Positions 32,830 to 40,844 of a DNA stretch of 64,000 nt are shown one piece after another. The DNA lies in contig NZ_JAROCC010000002.1 in assembly GCF_030433715.1 (NCBI RefSeq), positions 186,001-250,000 on the forward strand, given 5' to 3'. A program made the translations under genes and the position numbers. Under the pieces are notes generated by a model. The model did not search any database, was not told where the DNA came from, and was given only the letters and a program-made list of their open reading frames with translations. This DNA comes from Sporosarcina highlanderae (GTDB lineage: Bacteria > Bacillota > Bacilli > Bacillales_A > Planococcaceae). Position 1 is the stretch's first letter, and every line of letters starts with the position of its first letter.

Positions 32830-32877
32830 AGGATAGCCCTCCCCAGTAGACAGCAAACACTACGGGAGGGCCATCCT
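32830..32877. terminator. strong hairpin after clpC
   Basis: AGGATAGCCCTCCC (32830-32843) pairs with GGGAGGGCCATCCT (32864-32877) over 14 positions with one mismatch. On the minus strand it is followed by TTTTC, on the plus strand by ATTATTATTTTT. It lies between the clpC stop and the radA ribosome binding site and probably ends or attenuates the clpC transcript. Confidence 0.75.
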
Positions 32878-32881
32878 ATTA

Positions 32882-35326
32882 TTATTTTTCTACTACTGCT
32901 GCTTGTTCAGTCTTTACGACGAATTTATCATCCTCGACGTCTACAATCACTTTGCCGCCAACAAGGACAGTTCCACTTAAAAGCTCTTCAGACAAGCGGT
33001 CTTCGACATGCTTTTGCAACGCACGGCGCAATGGACGTGCACCATATTCAGGGTCATACCCTTCTTCAGCAATTTTCAATTTCGTCGCTTCCGTCAATTC
33101 CAAAGTGATATCCTGTTCTGCAAGACGCTTTGTCAACTCATCAGACATTAGCGAAACGATTTCTCGTAGGTGATCCTTTTCAAGTGAGTGGAACACGATC
33201 ATTTCATCCACACGGTTTAGGAACTCAGGACGGAACGCTTTTTTCAACGCGTCAAGCATATTTGACTTCATGCCTTCGTAATCCTGATCGCCATCATTCA
33301 AATTGAATCCGACATACCGGTTCTTTTTCAATGTGTCCGCTCCGACGTTTGACGTCATGATGACGACCGTGTTGCGGAAATCGACAGTTCGGCCCTTCGA
33401 ATCCGTCAATCTTCCATCCTCAAGAACTTGAAGTAGGATGTTGAAAACATCCGGGTGCGCCTTTTCAATTTCGTCAAGTAAAACTACTGAATATGGTTTT
33501 CTGCGCACCTTCTCAGTTAACTGTCCGCCTTCATCATAACCTACATATCCCGGAGGCGAACCGACAAGACGGGAAGTTGCATGCTTTTCCATGTACTCGG
33601 ACATATCAATGCGGATCATTGCGTCCTCATCTCCGAACATGGCCTCTGCAAGCGCCCTTGCCAATTCAGTCTTACCGACACCCGTTGGCCCAAGGAAAAT
33701 GAATGAACCAATTGGACGCTTTGGATCTTTCAAGCCGGCACGAGCTCTGCGGATTGCCCTTGAAATGGCTGTTACCGCTTCTTTTTGTCCGATAACTCGT
33801 TCATGTAGAAGTTCTTCCATGTTCAATAGCTTGGCAGTTTCCGTCTCTGCAATTTTCGTAACAGGAATTCCCGTCCACATTGCGACAACTTCAGCAATAT
33901 CGTTGACGGTCACTTCGGATTCCTTCTTGCCTTGCTTCTCTTTCCATGCCGTCTTCGTCGTTTCAAGTTCTTCCTTCATCTTCTGTTCTTTATCGCGGAA
34001 TGATGCCGCCTTTTCGAATTCCTGGCTTTGCACTGCAGCATTCTTTTCATGTCGAATGGCTTCCAATTTCGCTTCAAGCTCTTTTAGATTCGGAGGCGTT
34101 GTATACGAACGGAGACGTACTTTCGAACCCGCTTCATCGACTAAATCAATTGCCTTATCTGGCAAGAAACGGTCGGAAATATACCGGTCCGACATCTTAG
34201 CAGCTGCCTCAATTGCTTCATCTGTGATTTTCACACGGTGATGCGCTTCATAACGGTCACGTAAGCCCATTATGATTTGAATTGTTTCATCGACTGTCGG
34301 CTCATCGACTTGGATTGGTTGAAAACGTCTTTCAAGGGCCGCGTCTTTTTCAATATATTTACGGTATTCATCAAGAGTAGTTGCACCGATACATTGCAAT
34401 TCACCACGTGCAAGGGATGGTTTAAGGATATTAGATGCGTCAATTGCACCTTCCGCACCACCTGCTCCGATCAGCGTATGCAATTCATCGATGAATAGTA
34501 TGATATTGCCTGCTTGACGAATTTCCTCCATCACTTTTTTCATACGGTCCTCGAACTCACCGCGGTATTTCGTTCCCGCTACGACCGTTCCCATATCAAG
34601 TGTCATGACGCGCTTATCCCGCAGGATTTCAGGCACTTCATTATTAACGATTTGCAATGCTAAACCTTCTGCGATTGCAGTTTTACCGACACCTGGCTCC
34701 CCGATTAAGACAGGGTTGTTTTTCGTTCTTCTTGCAAGAACTTCGATGACTCTTGTGATTTCCTTGCTACGACCGATAACCGGGTCTAATGATCCTTCGC
34801 GTGCAACTTCCGTCAAATCCCTTGCGAGGCTGTCGAGAGTCGGCGTTGACGCGGATGACGTTGACCCTTGCGCGTTGACGGAACTATCATTGCTACCAAG
34901 CAATTGAAGAACTTGTTGTCTTGCACGGTTTAAGCTGACACCCACGTTATTTAGGACGCGTGCAGCAACTCCTTCTCCTTCACGGATTAGCGCCAACAGG
35001 ATATGTTCCGTCCCGATATATGAATGACCTAATTTACGGGATTCATCGACAGATAACTCGATAACCTTCTTCGCCCTTGGCGTATAGTGGACAATCGGAC
35101 CAACTTCCTTTGAACCTGAACCAACGAGGCTTTCCACCCCTTTTTCGATTGTATCGAAGCTGACGTCGATCGCTTCCAATGCCTTAGCTGCAATGCCGCC
35201 GCCTTCGCGGATCAGTCCCAATAAAATATGTTCAGTACCAATTGATTCATGTTTCATCCTGATCGCTTCTTCTTGTGCAAGCTGTAAAACCTTTTGCGCC
35301 CGCTGCGTAAAACGATTGAACATCAT
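32882..35326 (-). CDS. clpC: ATP-dependent Clp protease ATPase subunit ClpC
   Basis: 814 residues: two N-terminal Clp repeats (about 1-140), AAA-1 with Walker A GEPGVGKT, a UVR-containing middle domain (about 410-460) and AAA-2 with GPTGVGKT. ClpC with adaptors (MecA, McsB) feeds proteins, including phospho-arginine tagged ones, to ClpP. The start [11 protein letters not shown] at 35326 is ten bases after GGAG. An extra CtsR-controlled promoter precedes it. Confidence 0.98.
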   Translation of the reverse strand: MMFNRFTQRAQKVLQLAQEEAIRMKHESIGTEHILLGLIREGGGIAAKALEAIDVSFDTIEKGVESLVGSGSKEVGPIVHYTPRAKKVIELSVDESRKLGHSYIGTEHILLALIREGEGVAARVLNNVGVSLNRARQQVLQLLGSNDSSVNAQGSTSSASTPTLDSLARDLTEVAREGSLDPVIGRSKEITRVIEVLARRTKNNPVLIGEPGVGKTAIAEGLALQIVNNEVPEILRDKRVMTLDMGTVVAGTKYRGEFEDRMKKVMEEIRQAGNIILFIDELHTLIGAGGAEGAIDASNILKPSLARGELQCIGATTLDEYRKYIEKDAALERRFQPIQVDEPTVDETIQIIMGLRDRYEAHHRVKITDEAIEAAAKMSDRYISDRFLPDKAIDLVDEAGSKVRLRSYTTPPNLKELEAKLEAIRHEKNAAVQSQEFEKAASFRDKEQKMKEELETTKTAWKEKQGKKESEVTVNDIAEVVAMWTGIPVTKIAETETAKLLNMEELLHERVIGQKEAVTAISRAIRRARAGLKDPKRPIGSFIFLGPTGVGKTELARALAEAMFGDEDAMIRIDMSEYMEKHATSRLVGSPPGYVGYDEGGQLTEKVRRKPYSVVLLDEIEKAHPDVFNILLQVLEDGRLTDSKGRTVDFRNTVVIMTSNVGADTLKKNRYVGFNLNDGDQDYEGMKSNMLDALKKAFRPEFLNRVDEMIVFHSLEKDHLREIVSLMSDELTKRLAEQDITLELTEATKLKIAEEGYDPEYGARPLRRALQKHVEDRLSEELLSGTVLVGGKVIVDVEDDKFVVKTEQAAVVEK

Positions 35327-35453
35327 ATACATTCCACTCCTTCTGTTTTAATGTTTACCATCTATATTTTCCCCACTAACGAAAGCGTGGAATTGGGATC
35401 TCTCTTTACTTTATTCTGATAGATTGTAAACAATCCATCTTCATGAAATTGAA

Positions 35454-35470
35454 TTTGACCATCTTTGACT
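35454..35470. promoter_or_regulatory. CtsR operator before clpC
   Basis: The minus strand reads AGTCAAAGATGGTCAAA, a full match to the CtsR heptad direct repeat RGTCAAANANRGTCAAA. It overlaps the expected transcription start of the promoter at 35501-35473 in the mcsB-clpC gap. Confidence 0.9.
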
Positions 35471-35472
35471 TA

Positions 35473-35501
35473 AGTATAATAAATAGAAAAGCGGCGTGCA
35501 A
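35473..35501 (-). promoter_or_regulatory. internal clpC promoter
   Basis: TTGCAC (35501-35496), a 17-base spacer and TATACT (35478-35473) on the minus strand, starting ten bases after the mcsB stop. With the adjacent CtsR box it allows heat-inducible clpC transcription separate from ctsR-mcsA-mcsB. Confidence 0.75.
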
Positions 35502-35510
35502 AATTATTGC

Positions 35511-36593
35511 CTAATTTTCTTTATTATTATCTTCGGATTGTGTTTCAATTTTTAGACGTTCACGGAATAAATTTGCACGGAAAATATCCCTTTCTTCCGC
35601 CGTTAACTCAGATCCGGCATATTGTTGAAGGAATCCCGGTTGCATGAAAATCATTAATTCGTTCAAAATAGACATATCAACATCTTTAATAATACCAAGG
35701 TCAATACCGAGACGAACATCCGATAGGCAACGAGCGGCCTCCCCTGAAGGTAGTAATCTTGCGAAGGAGATAATGCCAAGAGAACGGAACAGCTTGTTCG
35801 AAAGGGCAACCTGTGACTTGGAAAGTAAAATTTCACGTGAACGACGTTCATGGGCGATTAGCCGTAACGCTATATTCTTTAAATCCGCCAAGATCTCCTT
35901 CTCCGGTTTACCCAAAGTGGTCTGGTTTGATACTTGATAAATATTTCCCGGCGCTTCACTGCCTTCCCCGTAACTACCCCTCACTACCATGCCAAGTCTT
36001 GTGATGGCAGGAATGATGCGCTCAATCTGCTTCGTAATTGTCAACGCCGGTAAATGCATCATTACCGATGCACGCATGCCAGTTCCGGTATTCGAAGGGC
36101 AGCTTGTCAAATAACCGAAATCCTCGTCAAATGCGTAGGGCAGTTTTTTTTCAAGGTAATCATCGACCGAATCCGCATGTTCGTATGCATTTTCCAACTG
36201 GAATCCCGGATAGATGCACTGAATACGAATGTGATCTTCCTCGTTTACCATGATACTCAACGTTTCGTCTTCTGATAGAAGTACCGCACCATGGCGTTTC
36301 GGATCCGTTAATTGTGGACTGACAAGATGCTTCTCCACCAATACTTGTCGATCAAGCGATGGCAATTCAGACATCTTCATATAGGCATACCCTTTTTCAT
36401 CAGAATTAAGCAAGGCAGTAGCAGCTTGCTCGTCAACTTGTCTCGCCTCTTCAGCAGTAAAAGCTATCGGGAAACGGAAACCCCTTAAATTACGGGCAAG
36501 CCGAATCCTTGTCGACATGACAATATCGGAGTGTTCTCCATGGGACGCCATCCAACCAGTGACAGCACCCCGCATGAATTTATCAATCGACAT
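35511..36593 (-). CDS. mcsB: protein arginine kinase McsB
   Basis: 360 residues of the guanidino phosphotransferase family. STRIRLARN near the start and the catalytic loop TSCPSNTGTGMRASVMMHLP (about 165-184) are intact. McsB phosphorylates arginines on damaged proteins and on CtsR, marking them for ClpC-ClpP. The start at 36593 is chosen over a GTG three codons earlier that would touch the GGAGG site. It overlaps mcsA by 11 bases. Confidence 0.97.
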   Translation of the reverse strand: MSIDKFMRGAVTGWMASHGEHSDIVMSTRIRLARNLRGFRFPIAFTAEEARQVDEQAATALLNSDEKGYAYMKMSELPSLDRQVLVEKHLVSPQLTDPKRHGAVLLSEDETLSIMVNEEDHIRIQCIYPGFQLENAYEHADSVDDYLEKKLPYAFDEDFGYLTSCPSNTGTGMRASVMMHLPALTITKQIERIIPAITRLGMVVRGSYGEGSEAPGNIYQVSNQTTLGKPEKEILADLKNIALRLIAHERRSREILLSKSQVALSNKLFRSLGIISFARLLPSGEAARCLSDVRLGIDLGIIKDVDMSILNELMIFMQPGFLQQYAGSELTAEERDIFRANLFRERLKIETQSEDNNKEN

Positions 36594-37146
36594 TGCCTTC
36601 ACCCCCTCCGTTGCCCTCTTTCACCAAATGCAGCTTCAACTCATTCACTTCGTCCCTTAAGGCAGCAGCATCTTCAAAGCGTTCTTCTTGAATCGCTTCC
36701 TGCATTTTTAATCGAATCTCTTCGATCTTCTTTTTCACAGAAAACATTTTGTTGAATGAAACCGGTATTTTCCCTGCATGCTTCGTATGACCATTATGCA
36801 GCTTGCCAAAAACACGCGGCAATCGCTCCCTAAATGTGTCATAACAAGTCGGGCATCCAAACTTCCCAATGTCGAGGAATTTCCTGAATGTCAGGTCACA
36901 TTCCGGACAAGTTGGTCCCTCAGGCATGCTTTCTCTGGATTGCTGAAAAGGTTGTACCGATTCGCTCCCACCGAACCAATGCGAAAGGAATTGTTGAATT
37001 GACAACGGTTCCTGATTCGGGTCAAAGTGAAACATTTGTGATTGGAATGCACATTTTTCACATAGATGGCGCTCCGTCGTACCATTTACGCTTTCCTGTG
37101 TAAAGATGACGGAAGCCGGCCGTTCATTGCAATTATCGCAATTCAT
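36583..37146 (-). CDS. mcsA: McsA, activator of McsB
   Basis: 187 residues. Zinc-binding CxxC pairs are visible: CDNC (residues 3-6), CEKC (29-32), CPEC (near 75-78) and CPTC (near 94-97). A C-terminal UVR motif (about 140-175, KIEEIRLKMQEAIQEERFED) follows. McsA binds and stimulates McsB and senses metal or thiol stress. It is coupled to mcsB by overlap and follows ctsR by 25 bases. Confidence 0.95.
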   Translation of the reverse strand: MNCDNCNERPASVIFTQESVNGTTERHLCEKCAFQSQMFHFDPNQEPLSIQQFLSHWFGGSESVQPFQQSRESMPEGPTCPECDLTFRKFLDIGKFGCPTCYDTFRERLPRVFGKLHNGHTKHAGKIPVSFNKMFSVKKKIEEIRLKMQEAIQEERFEDAAALRDEVNELKLHLVKEGNGGGEGNVD

Positions 37147-37171
37147 ATCTGCACCTCGTATTCGTCAATTT

Positions 37172-37642
37172 CTATTCCATTTGCCTGTAGATTAATGTCA
37201 TAAGCATTGCTTGCATAATCCTTGCCCTAACAAGGTCACGCTCCGGTAGTGGGTGGTGGAGTGTCGTTCGATCCACGGCGGCAAGTATGATTCTTGACTC
37301 GCGCTCAGAGATGACTTCCTCCTCCATTAACCGGTGGACGATATCCTCCGCCATTGTGTATGTCGCGCCTTGCTGGATACCATTTAAAATATGCTCGATC
37401 AATTCTTTATGCGAATTCGTTTGAACTCTGTAAATGCGGATATACCCCCCGCCACCACGCTTCGATTCAACCGCGTAGCCTCGCTCGACTGTGAAACGCG
37501 TATTAATGACATAATTGATTTGAGAAGGGACACATTGGAACTTCTCCGCAACTTCACTTCGTTTGATTTCCACAGTTCCATTATCTTCACTTTCGATAAT
37601 CGCCTTTAAATACCCTTCAATAATGTCTGAAATATTTCGCAT
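37172..37642 (-). CDS. ctsR: transcriptional repressor CtsR
   Basis: 156 residues. The winged helix-turn-helix (about 1-70) carries the glycine-rich wing ESKRGGGGYIRI that acts as the heat sensor in this family, and the C-terminal domain holds arginines targeted by McsB. The ATG at 37642 follows AGAGGTGAG. Two perfect CtsR boxes are in this window, before ctsR itself and before clpC. Confidence 0.97.
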   Translation of the reverse strand: MRNISDIIEGYLKAIIESEDNGTVEIKRSEVAEKFQCVPSQINYVINTRFTVERGYAVESKRGGGGYIRIYRVQTNSHKELIEHILNGIQQGATYTMAEDIVHRLMEEEVISERESRIILAAVDRTTLHHPLPERDLVRARIMQAMLMTLIYRQME

Positions 37643-37679
37643 TAATCTCACCTCTTTCTTCTGGTGATAAGCCATTGAC

Positions 37680-37696
37680 TTTGACTATCTTTGACT
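37680..37696. promoter_or_regulatory. CtsR operator before ctsR
   Basis: The minus strand reads AGTCAAAGATAGTCAAA, a perfect CtsR heptad repeat, placed right after the -10 of the ctsR promoter. It indicates autoregulation of the ctsR-mcsA-mcsB operon. Confidence 0.93.
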
Positions 37697-37698
37697 TA

Positions 37699-37728
37699 AT
37701 TGTACATGAAAAAACGTTGTGAAGGCAA
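37699..37728 (-). promoter_or_regulatory. ctsR operon promoter
   Basis: TTGCCT (37728-37723), an 18-base spacer and TACAAT (37704-37699) on the minus strand, immediately upstream of the CtsR box. Confidence 0.7.
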
Positions 37729-37787
37729 TTGAAATGCAATCTGTTTAAAGGATGAGACATTTAGTTGAGATACATACGAACAAACGG

Positions 37788-37823
37788 AAAAAAGGCAGCC
37801 TCCGATAATTTGAAGGCTGCCTC
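37788..37823 (-). terminator. terminator after the 559-residue membrane protein gene
   Basis: Minus-strand stem GAGGCAGCCTTC/GGAGGCTGCC with an AT-rich loop, followed by TTTTTT. It begins about seven bases after the stop codon at 37830. Confidence 0.88.
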
Positions 37824-37829
37824 AGTTAA

Positions 37830-39509
37830 TCATTCAATTGTCATGTTTTTCATTTCCTTGACTGGCAAGAAAAGTTCACCGGTTTCGTAGTATGTGATGG
37901 CAAGACGATCACCTTCTTGAATATAGATCGAAAGCGGCACGGCTTCGGTGGAAACAATATAATTCCGGCCGTCATCGGCAAGAATGGATATAATGATAAC
38001 TTCCCCCGCTCGCTCCTTGTAAACCCGAACTACACCAACTTGCACTTTCGCTTCCGCAGCACCTGAGCTGCCGTCAACTGTGCTGCCTCCTCGTTGCAAT
38101 GCTGTCTTATAAAGCCTTAAAGCTTCATTTGGAGAATTTGCGTAAACAGAGATTTCCGGATTAGCGGCCGAGACGATGAAATAGTTTTGCAAGAAACCAT
38201 TTGAATCGAGAACCGGAGTCAACCAACTTGCTTCCCCGTAGAAATTGTAAAGCACCGGCATTTCACCAGACCATTTCTTCTCAATGAATTTCTTCTCGAT
38301 AATTTGGAGCGTTCCTTGCGAATCCATGTAGGACTCTTCCAAATTACCAGTGTAATAAATCGCTTTTCCAGTTCGACCATCCGTCAAGGCATACCCAAGC
38401 ATCGAATCTACTTCCGCTTTCGGGCTTGTGAAATCAGTAAAGTAAAACATATGCCCGTTTTCATCGAAGACAGGGCTAACATTTGCCTCTGTTCCTTCAT
38501 CCGAAGGTAGCTTTACATCCCTTTTTCCTACAATCGAGTTCCAGAACCCGTGGACGTATTTACCGAAATAGCTATTTTGAAGACTCACTGCTTCCGGAGA
38601 GACTGCACCGTCAACAAATTCCGGTACATTAGAAAGTGCATACTGATTGATTTCTCCTGTAGCCGGATCGACTATTACGATACCCTGAACGTCGAATCCG
38701 TTCCTTGCCGAGATGAAATTTCCATAAGAGCGGATATAATGCGGCTCTCCATCATCATCAACCTCAAGTTGGACATCGCCATAATAAATCAGTTCAGGTT
38801 TGGCCATTCGCATATGGCGTTCCACTTGCTTGCCGAAAAAAGAAGATGGTGTGTATGTCATCTCCGTTTTCACGAACTTCGGATTGTCCGCTGAATCTGT
38901 AGCGCTCATCGTGAAATACCCGGGTGTTGTCTTTGCATTCCACCATTTAAAGAATCCGGAAAATTCAACAGGTGCAATATAGACAAATTTTCCATCCACT
39001 TTTTGGATTTGCAAATGACCTAACTCGTAATAGCTTGTATTCGGCACTTGCCCGAATGCTTTCTTCATTTTATTCCGTGCAAATTGCGGCGGCACACTTG
39101 CAGGTGTTTTTGTTTCATCGAATGCTTTGATCTCAACTTGCTGTTCCATTTCCACTGCCTCATATTTTTGATTGGCATTGAAGAGCGGCGCACTAAGGAT
39201 AAATGCACTTACAGCTAAGGCTGCCAAAAATAGCACCACCTTGATGCTTCTTTCCTTACCAGTCGCAAAAACAACACCAAGAATCGTCGCAACTAACAAC
39301 AGGAACCATAGTGATGTCCAATTCCTGTCCAAATTCGTAAGGTAATATATCGCAAATGTAGCTAAGCCCATAAGAACTACCGCCCCGGATAAAGCCCCTA
39401 TCCGACCAAAAGAACCTTCACGGGTTTCTTTCGACCCGGAAGTAAACGGTATGATTATAACTGCGGATACGATTCCCATTACGAGTGAAAATAGCAATAA
39501 ATTTATCAT
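37830..39509 (-). CDS. membrane-anchored protein of unknown function, 559 residues
   Basis: I do not recognise this protein. The first 115 residues form about four hydrophobic segments (around 3-25, 38-58, 66-83 and 90-110), followed by a soluble domain of about 440 residues that is probably outside the cell and ends without an anchor. The soluble part has repeated beta-rich phrases such as VFDENGHMFYFTDF and VLDSNGFLQNYFIV, which could suggest a beta-propeller or repeat fold. The start at 39509 follows AGAAGAGAG. It stands alone between ctsR and bioY with its own terminator. Confidence 0.85.
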   Translation of the reverse strand: MINLLLFSLVMGIVSAVIIIPFTSGSKETREGSFGRIGALSGAVVLMGLATFAIYYLTNLDRNWTSLWFLLLVATILGVVFATGKERSIKVVLFLAALAVSAFILSAPLFNANQKYEAVEMEQQVEIKAFDETKTPASVPPQFARNKMKKAFGQVPNTSYYELGHLQIQKVDGKFVYIAPVEFSGFFKWWNAKTTPGYFTMSATDSADNPKFVKTEMTYTPSSFFGKQVERHMRMAKPELIYYGDVQLEVDDDGEPHYIRSYGNFISARNGFDVQGIVIVDPATGEINQYALSNVPEFVDGAVSPEAVSLQNSYFGKYVHGFWNSIVGKRDVKLPSDEGTEANVSPVFDENGHMFYFTDFTSPKAEVDSMLGYALTDGRTGKAIYYTGNLEESYMDSQGTLQIIEKKFIEKKWSGEMPVLYNFYGEASWLTPVLDSNGFLQNYFIVSAANPEISVYANSPNEALRLYKTALQRGGSTVDGSSGAAEAKVQVGVVRVYKERAGEVIIISILADDGRNYIVSTEAVPLSIYIQEGDRLAITYYETGELFLPVKEMKNMTIE

Positions 39510-39584
39510 TGTTAACACTCTCTTCTATATAAATTAACCCACTCCTCTACTATACGGATGAACATGCCTTAAGATTCGTTTATA

Positions 39585-39623
39585 AAAAAACGATCCACAC
39601 AGTTGTTGCTGTGCAGATCGTCT
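39585..39623 (-). terminator. terminator after bioY
   Basis: Minus-strand stem ACGATCTGCACAG/CTGTGTGGATCGT with a short loop and seven following T. Confidence 0.9.
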
Positions 39624-39626
39624 TTA

Positions 39627-40223
39627 TTAGACCGCCCGTCTTACTCTTAGTATCTTGTACATCCTGTGTCCAAAAATCCCGGCAAGAATCGATAGTAAAA
39701 TATCCTTCGGCAATGGCGGTACCATCCACATCCAAGCTACCGAATAACTGAAAGCTTCGGGTGCTGCCGCCCAAAATTTATATGCAAAATACATCCAATT
39801 CGTCCCGATTACATAATTTACGACAAGGGCAACAAGACCCGCAACGACATAACTGCGTAAACTTCCGTACTTTTCGACAATTTTCCCGGCTATATACGCA
39901 ACCAATATGAACGAGACTATGAAGCCGAATGTAGGAAGCAAAATGGCCCCGAATCCGCCTTGGAACTTTGCAAAAATAGGTGCTCCTGCCAACCCGGTAA
40001 TCATATACACCGTCATCGCGGTTGCACCTAACCTACTTCCAAGAAGAAGTCCTGCCATCACCGCAAAGAAGGTTTGCAATGTTATTGGTACTCCTCCAAC
40101 GACAAGGAATGGCACAAACCATGTTATATTTGCTCCAATCATCATCAATGCTGAGAACATCCCGCAATAGACAAGACTTAATGCGCTCATACCGCTTTTC
40201 GTTTTCACTGTAGCTGTTGTCAT
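39627..40223 (-). CDS. bioY: biotin transporter BioY (S component)
   Basis: 198 residues with five or six membrane helices and the BioY core (FQGGFGAILLPTFGFIVSF, then VNYVIGTNWMY). It is the biotin-binding S component of an ECF transporter and needs EcfA/EcfT from elsewhere. The ATG at 40223 follows GAGGTGG at the right spacing and is preferred to 40235. No biotin synthesis genes are nearby. A BirA-type operator overlaps its promoter. Confidence 0.93.
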   Translation of the reverse strand: MTTATVKTKSGMSALSLVYCGMFSALMMIGANITWFVPFLVVGGVPITLQTFFAVMAGLLLGSRLGATAMTVYMITGLAGAPIFAKFQGGFGAILLPTFGFIVSFILVAYIAGKIVEKYGSLRSYVVAGLVALVVNYVIGTNWMYFAYKFWAAAPEAFSYSVAWMWMVPPLPKDILLSILAGIFGHRMYKILRVRRAV

Positions 40224-40241
40224 AATCCACCTCATAATTTA

Positions 40242-40270
40242 AGTTATCTTCAATAGAATAATAGTTAACT
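40242..40270. promoter_or_regulatory. BirA-type operator at bioY
   Basis: Inverted repeat AGTTATC-N15-GTTAACT with one mismatch, the half-site and spacing pattern of Bacillus BirA operators. It overlaps the -10 of the bioY promoter. A second, weaker GTTAAC half-site lies at 40301-40306. Confidence 0.65.
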
Positions 40271-40283
40271 CAAATTAGGTCAA
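40255..40283 (-). promoter_or_regulatory. bioY promoter
   Basis: TTGACC (40283-40278), a 17-base spacer and TATTCT (40260-40255) on the minus strand, interleaved with the BirA-type inverted repeat. Confidence 0.6.
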
Positions 40284-40321
40284 CCACTTTTCTTATTTTA
40301 GTTAACACAAATTTATAGAAT

Positions 40322-40352
40322 AAAAAACCGACAGCATTTTCTGCTATCGATT
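40322..40352 (-). terminator. terminator after the 60-residue membrane protein gene
   Basis: Minus-strand stem CGATAGCA/TGCTGTCG with a short GAAAA loop and a following run of six T. Confidence 0.85.
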
Positions 40353-40361
40353 TATGGATAA

Positions 40362-40544
40362 TCATTCTTTATCTTCACTTTTAGGGAATAAGAAATAGGA
40401 TATCGCTCCACTTAAAATAGCAGCCCCTATCGTTATCCAAACTCTGGATGTTCCCGGTACTTCTTGAAAGTTTATATGGAGCATATACCACGAAATTCCG
40501 GCTACAAGGAGTGCAATCGGAACTGAAAACTTGAAAATCCTCAA
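40362..40544 (-). CDS. small two-helix membrane protein, unknown function
   Basis: 60 residues if started at the TTG at 40544, which lies six bases after AAGAAGGTG; a GTG at 40586 would add 14 residues but lacks a ribosome binding site. Two hydrophobic segments (about 6-23 and 33-53) and a charged KSEDKE tail are seen. I do not recognise the family. It is divergent from the S-box methionine operon and has its own terminator. Confidence 0.7.
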   Translation of the reverse strand: MRIFKFSVPIALLVAGISWYMLHINFQEVPGTSRVWITIGAAILSGAISYFLFPKSEDKE

Positions 40545-40596
40545 CGTATTCACCTTCTTGTTTTGTTCGTATGCCCATTCTATCACAATTCTGCTA

Positions 40597-40625
40597 TTGA
40601 CGTATTAAACAATAAACGGTATGAT
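40597..40625 (+). promoter_or_regulatory. promoter of the S-box methionine operon
   Basis: TTGACG (40597-40602), a 17-base spacer and TATGAT (40620-40625), about 30 bases before the SAM aptamer. Confidence 0.8.
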
Positions 40626-40657
40626 GTTTTAAATTATTCGAACAACTTAATAACAAT

Positions 40658-40819
40658 TCTTATCAAGAGAAGCAGAGGGACTGGCCCGTCGAAGCTTCAG
40701 CAACCAGCCGTTATCGGTAAGGTGCTAATTCCAGTAGGTTCATAGGGACCTTAAAGATGAGAAGGAGCGAATCTATCGCGTTTGTAAAGCCTTCTTTTCA
40801 AGAAGGCTTTTTATTTTTA
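40658..40819 (+). ncRNA. SAM-I (S-box) riboswitch with terminator
   Basis: The aptamer (about 40658-40766) has the conserved blocks GAGGGACTGGCCC, AGCAACC, AAGGTGCTAATTCC and GATGAGAAGG. It is followed by a terminator AAAGCCTTCTT-TTC-AAGAAGGCTTT with a T-rich tail (40786-40819). High SAM should stabilise the aptamer and terminate transcription before the two methionine genes. Confidence 0.96.
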
Positions 40820-40844
40820 TCTGAAAATCGGGAGGATGATAGGC

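Noticed and set aside
33591-34241. Long plus-strand ORF inside clpC
   Set aside because: It is the antisense shadow of a conserved gene; it has a low-complexity Ser-rich translation and no ribosome binding site.
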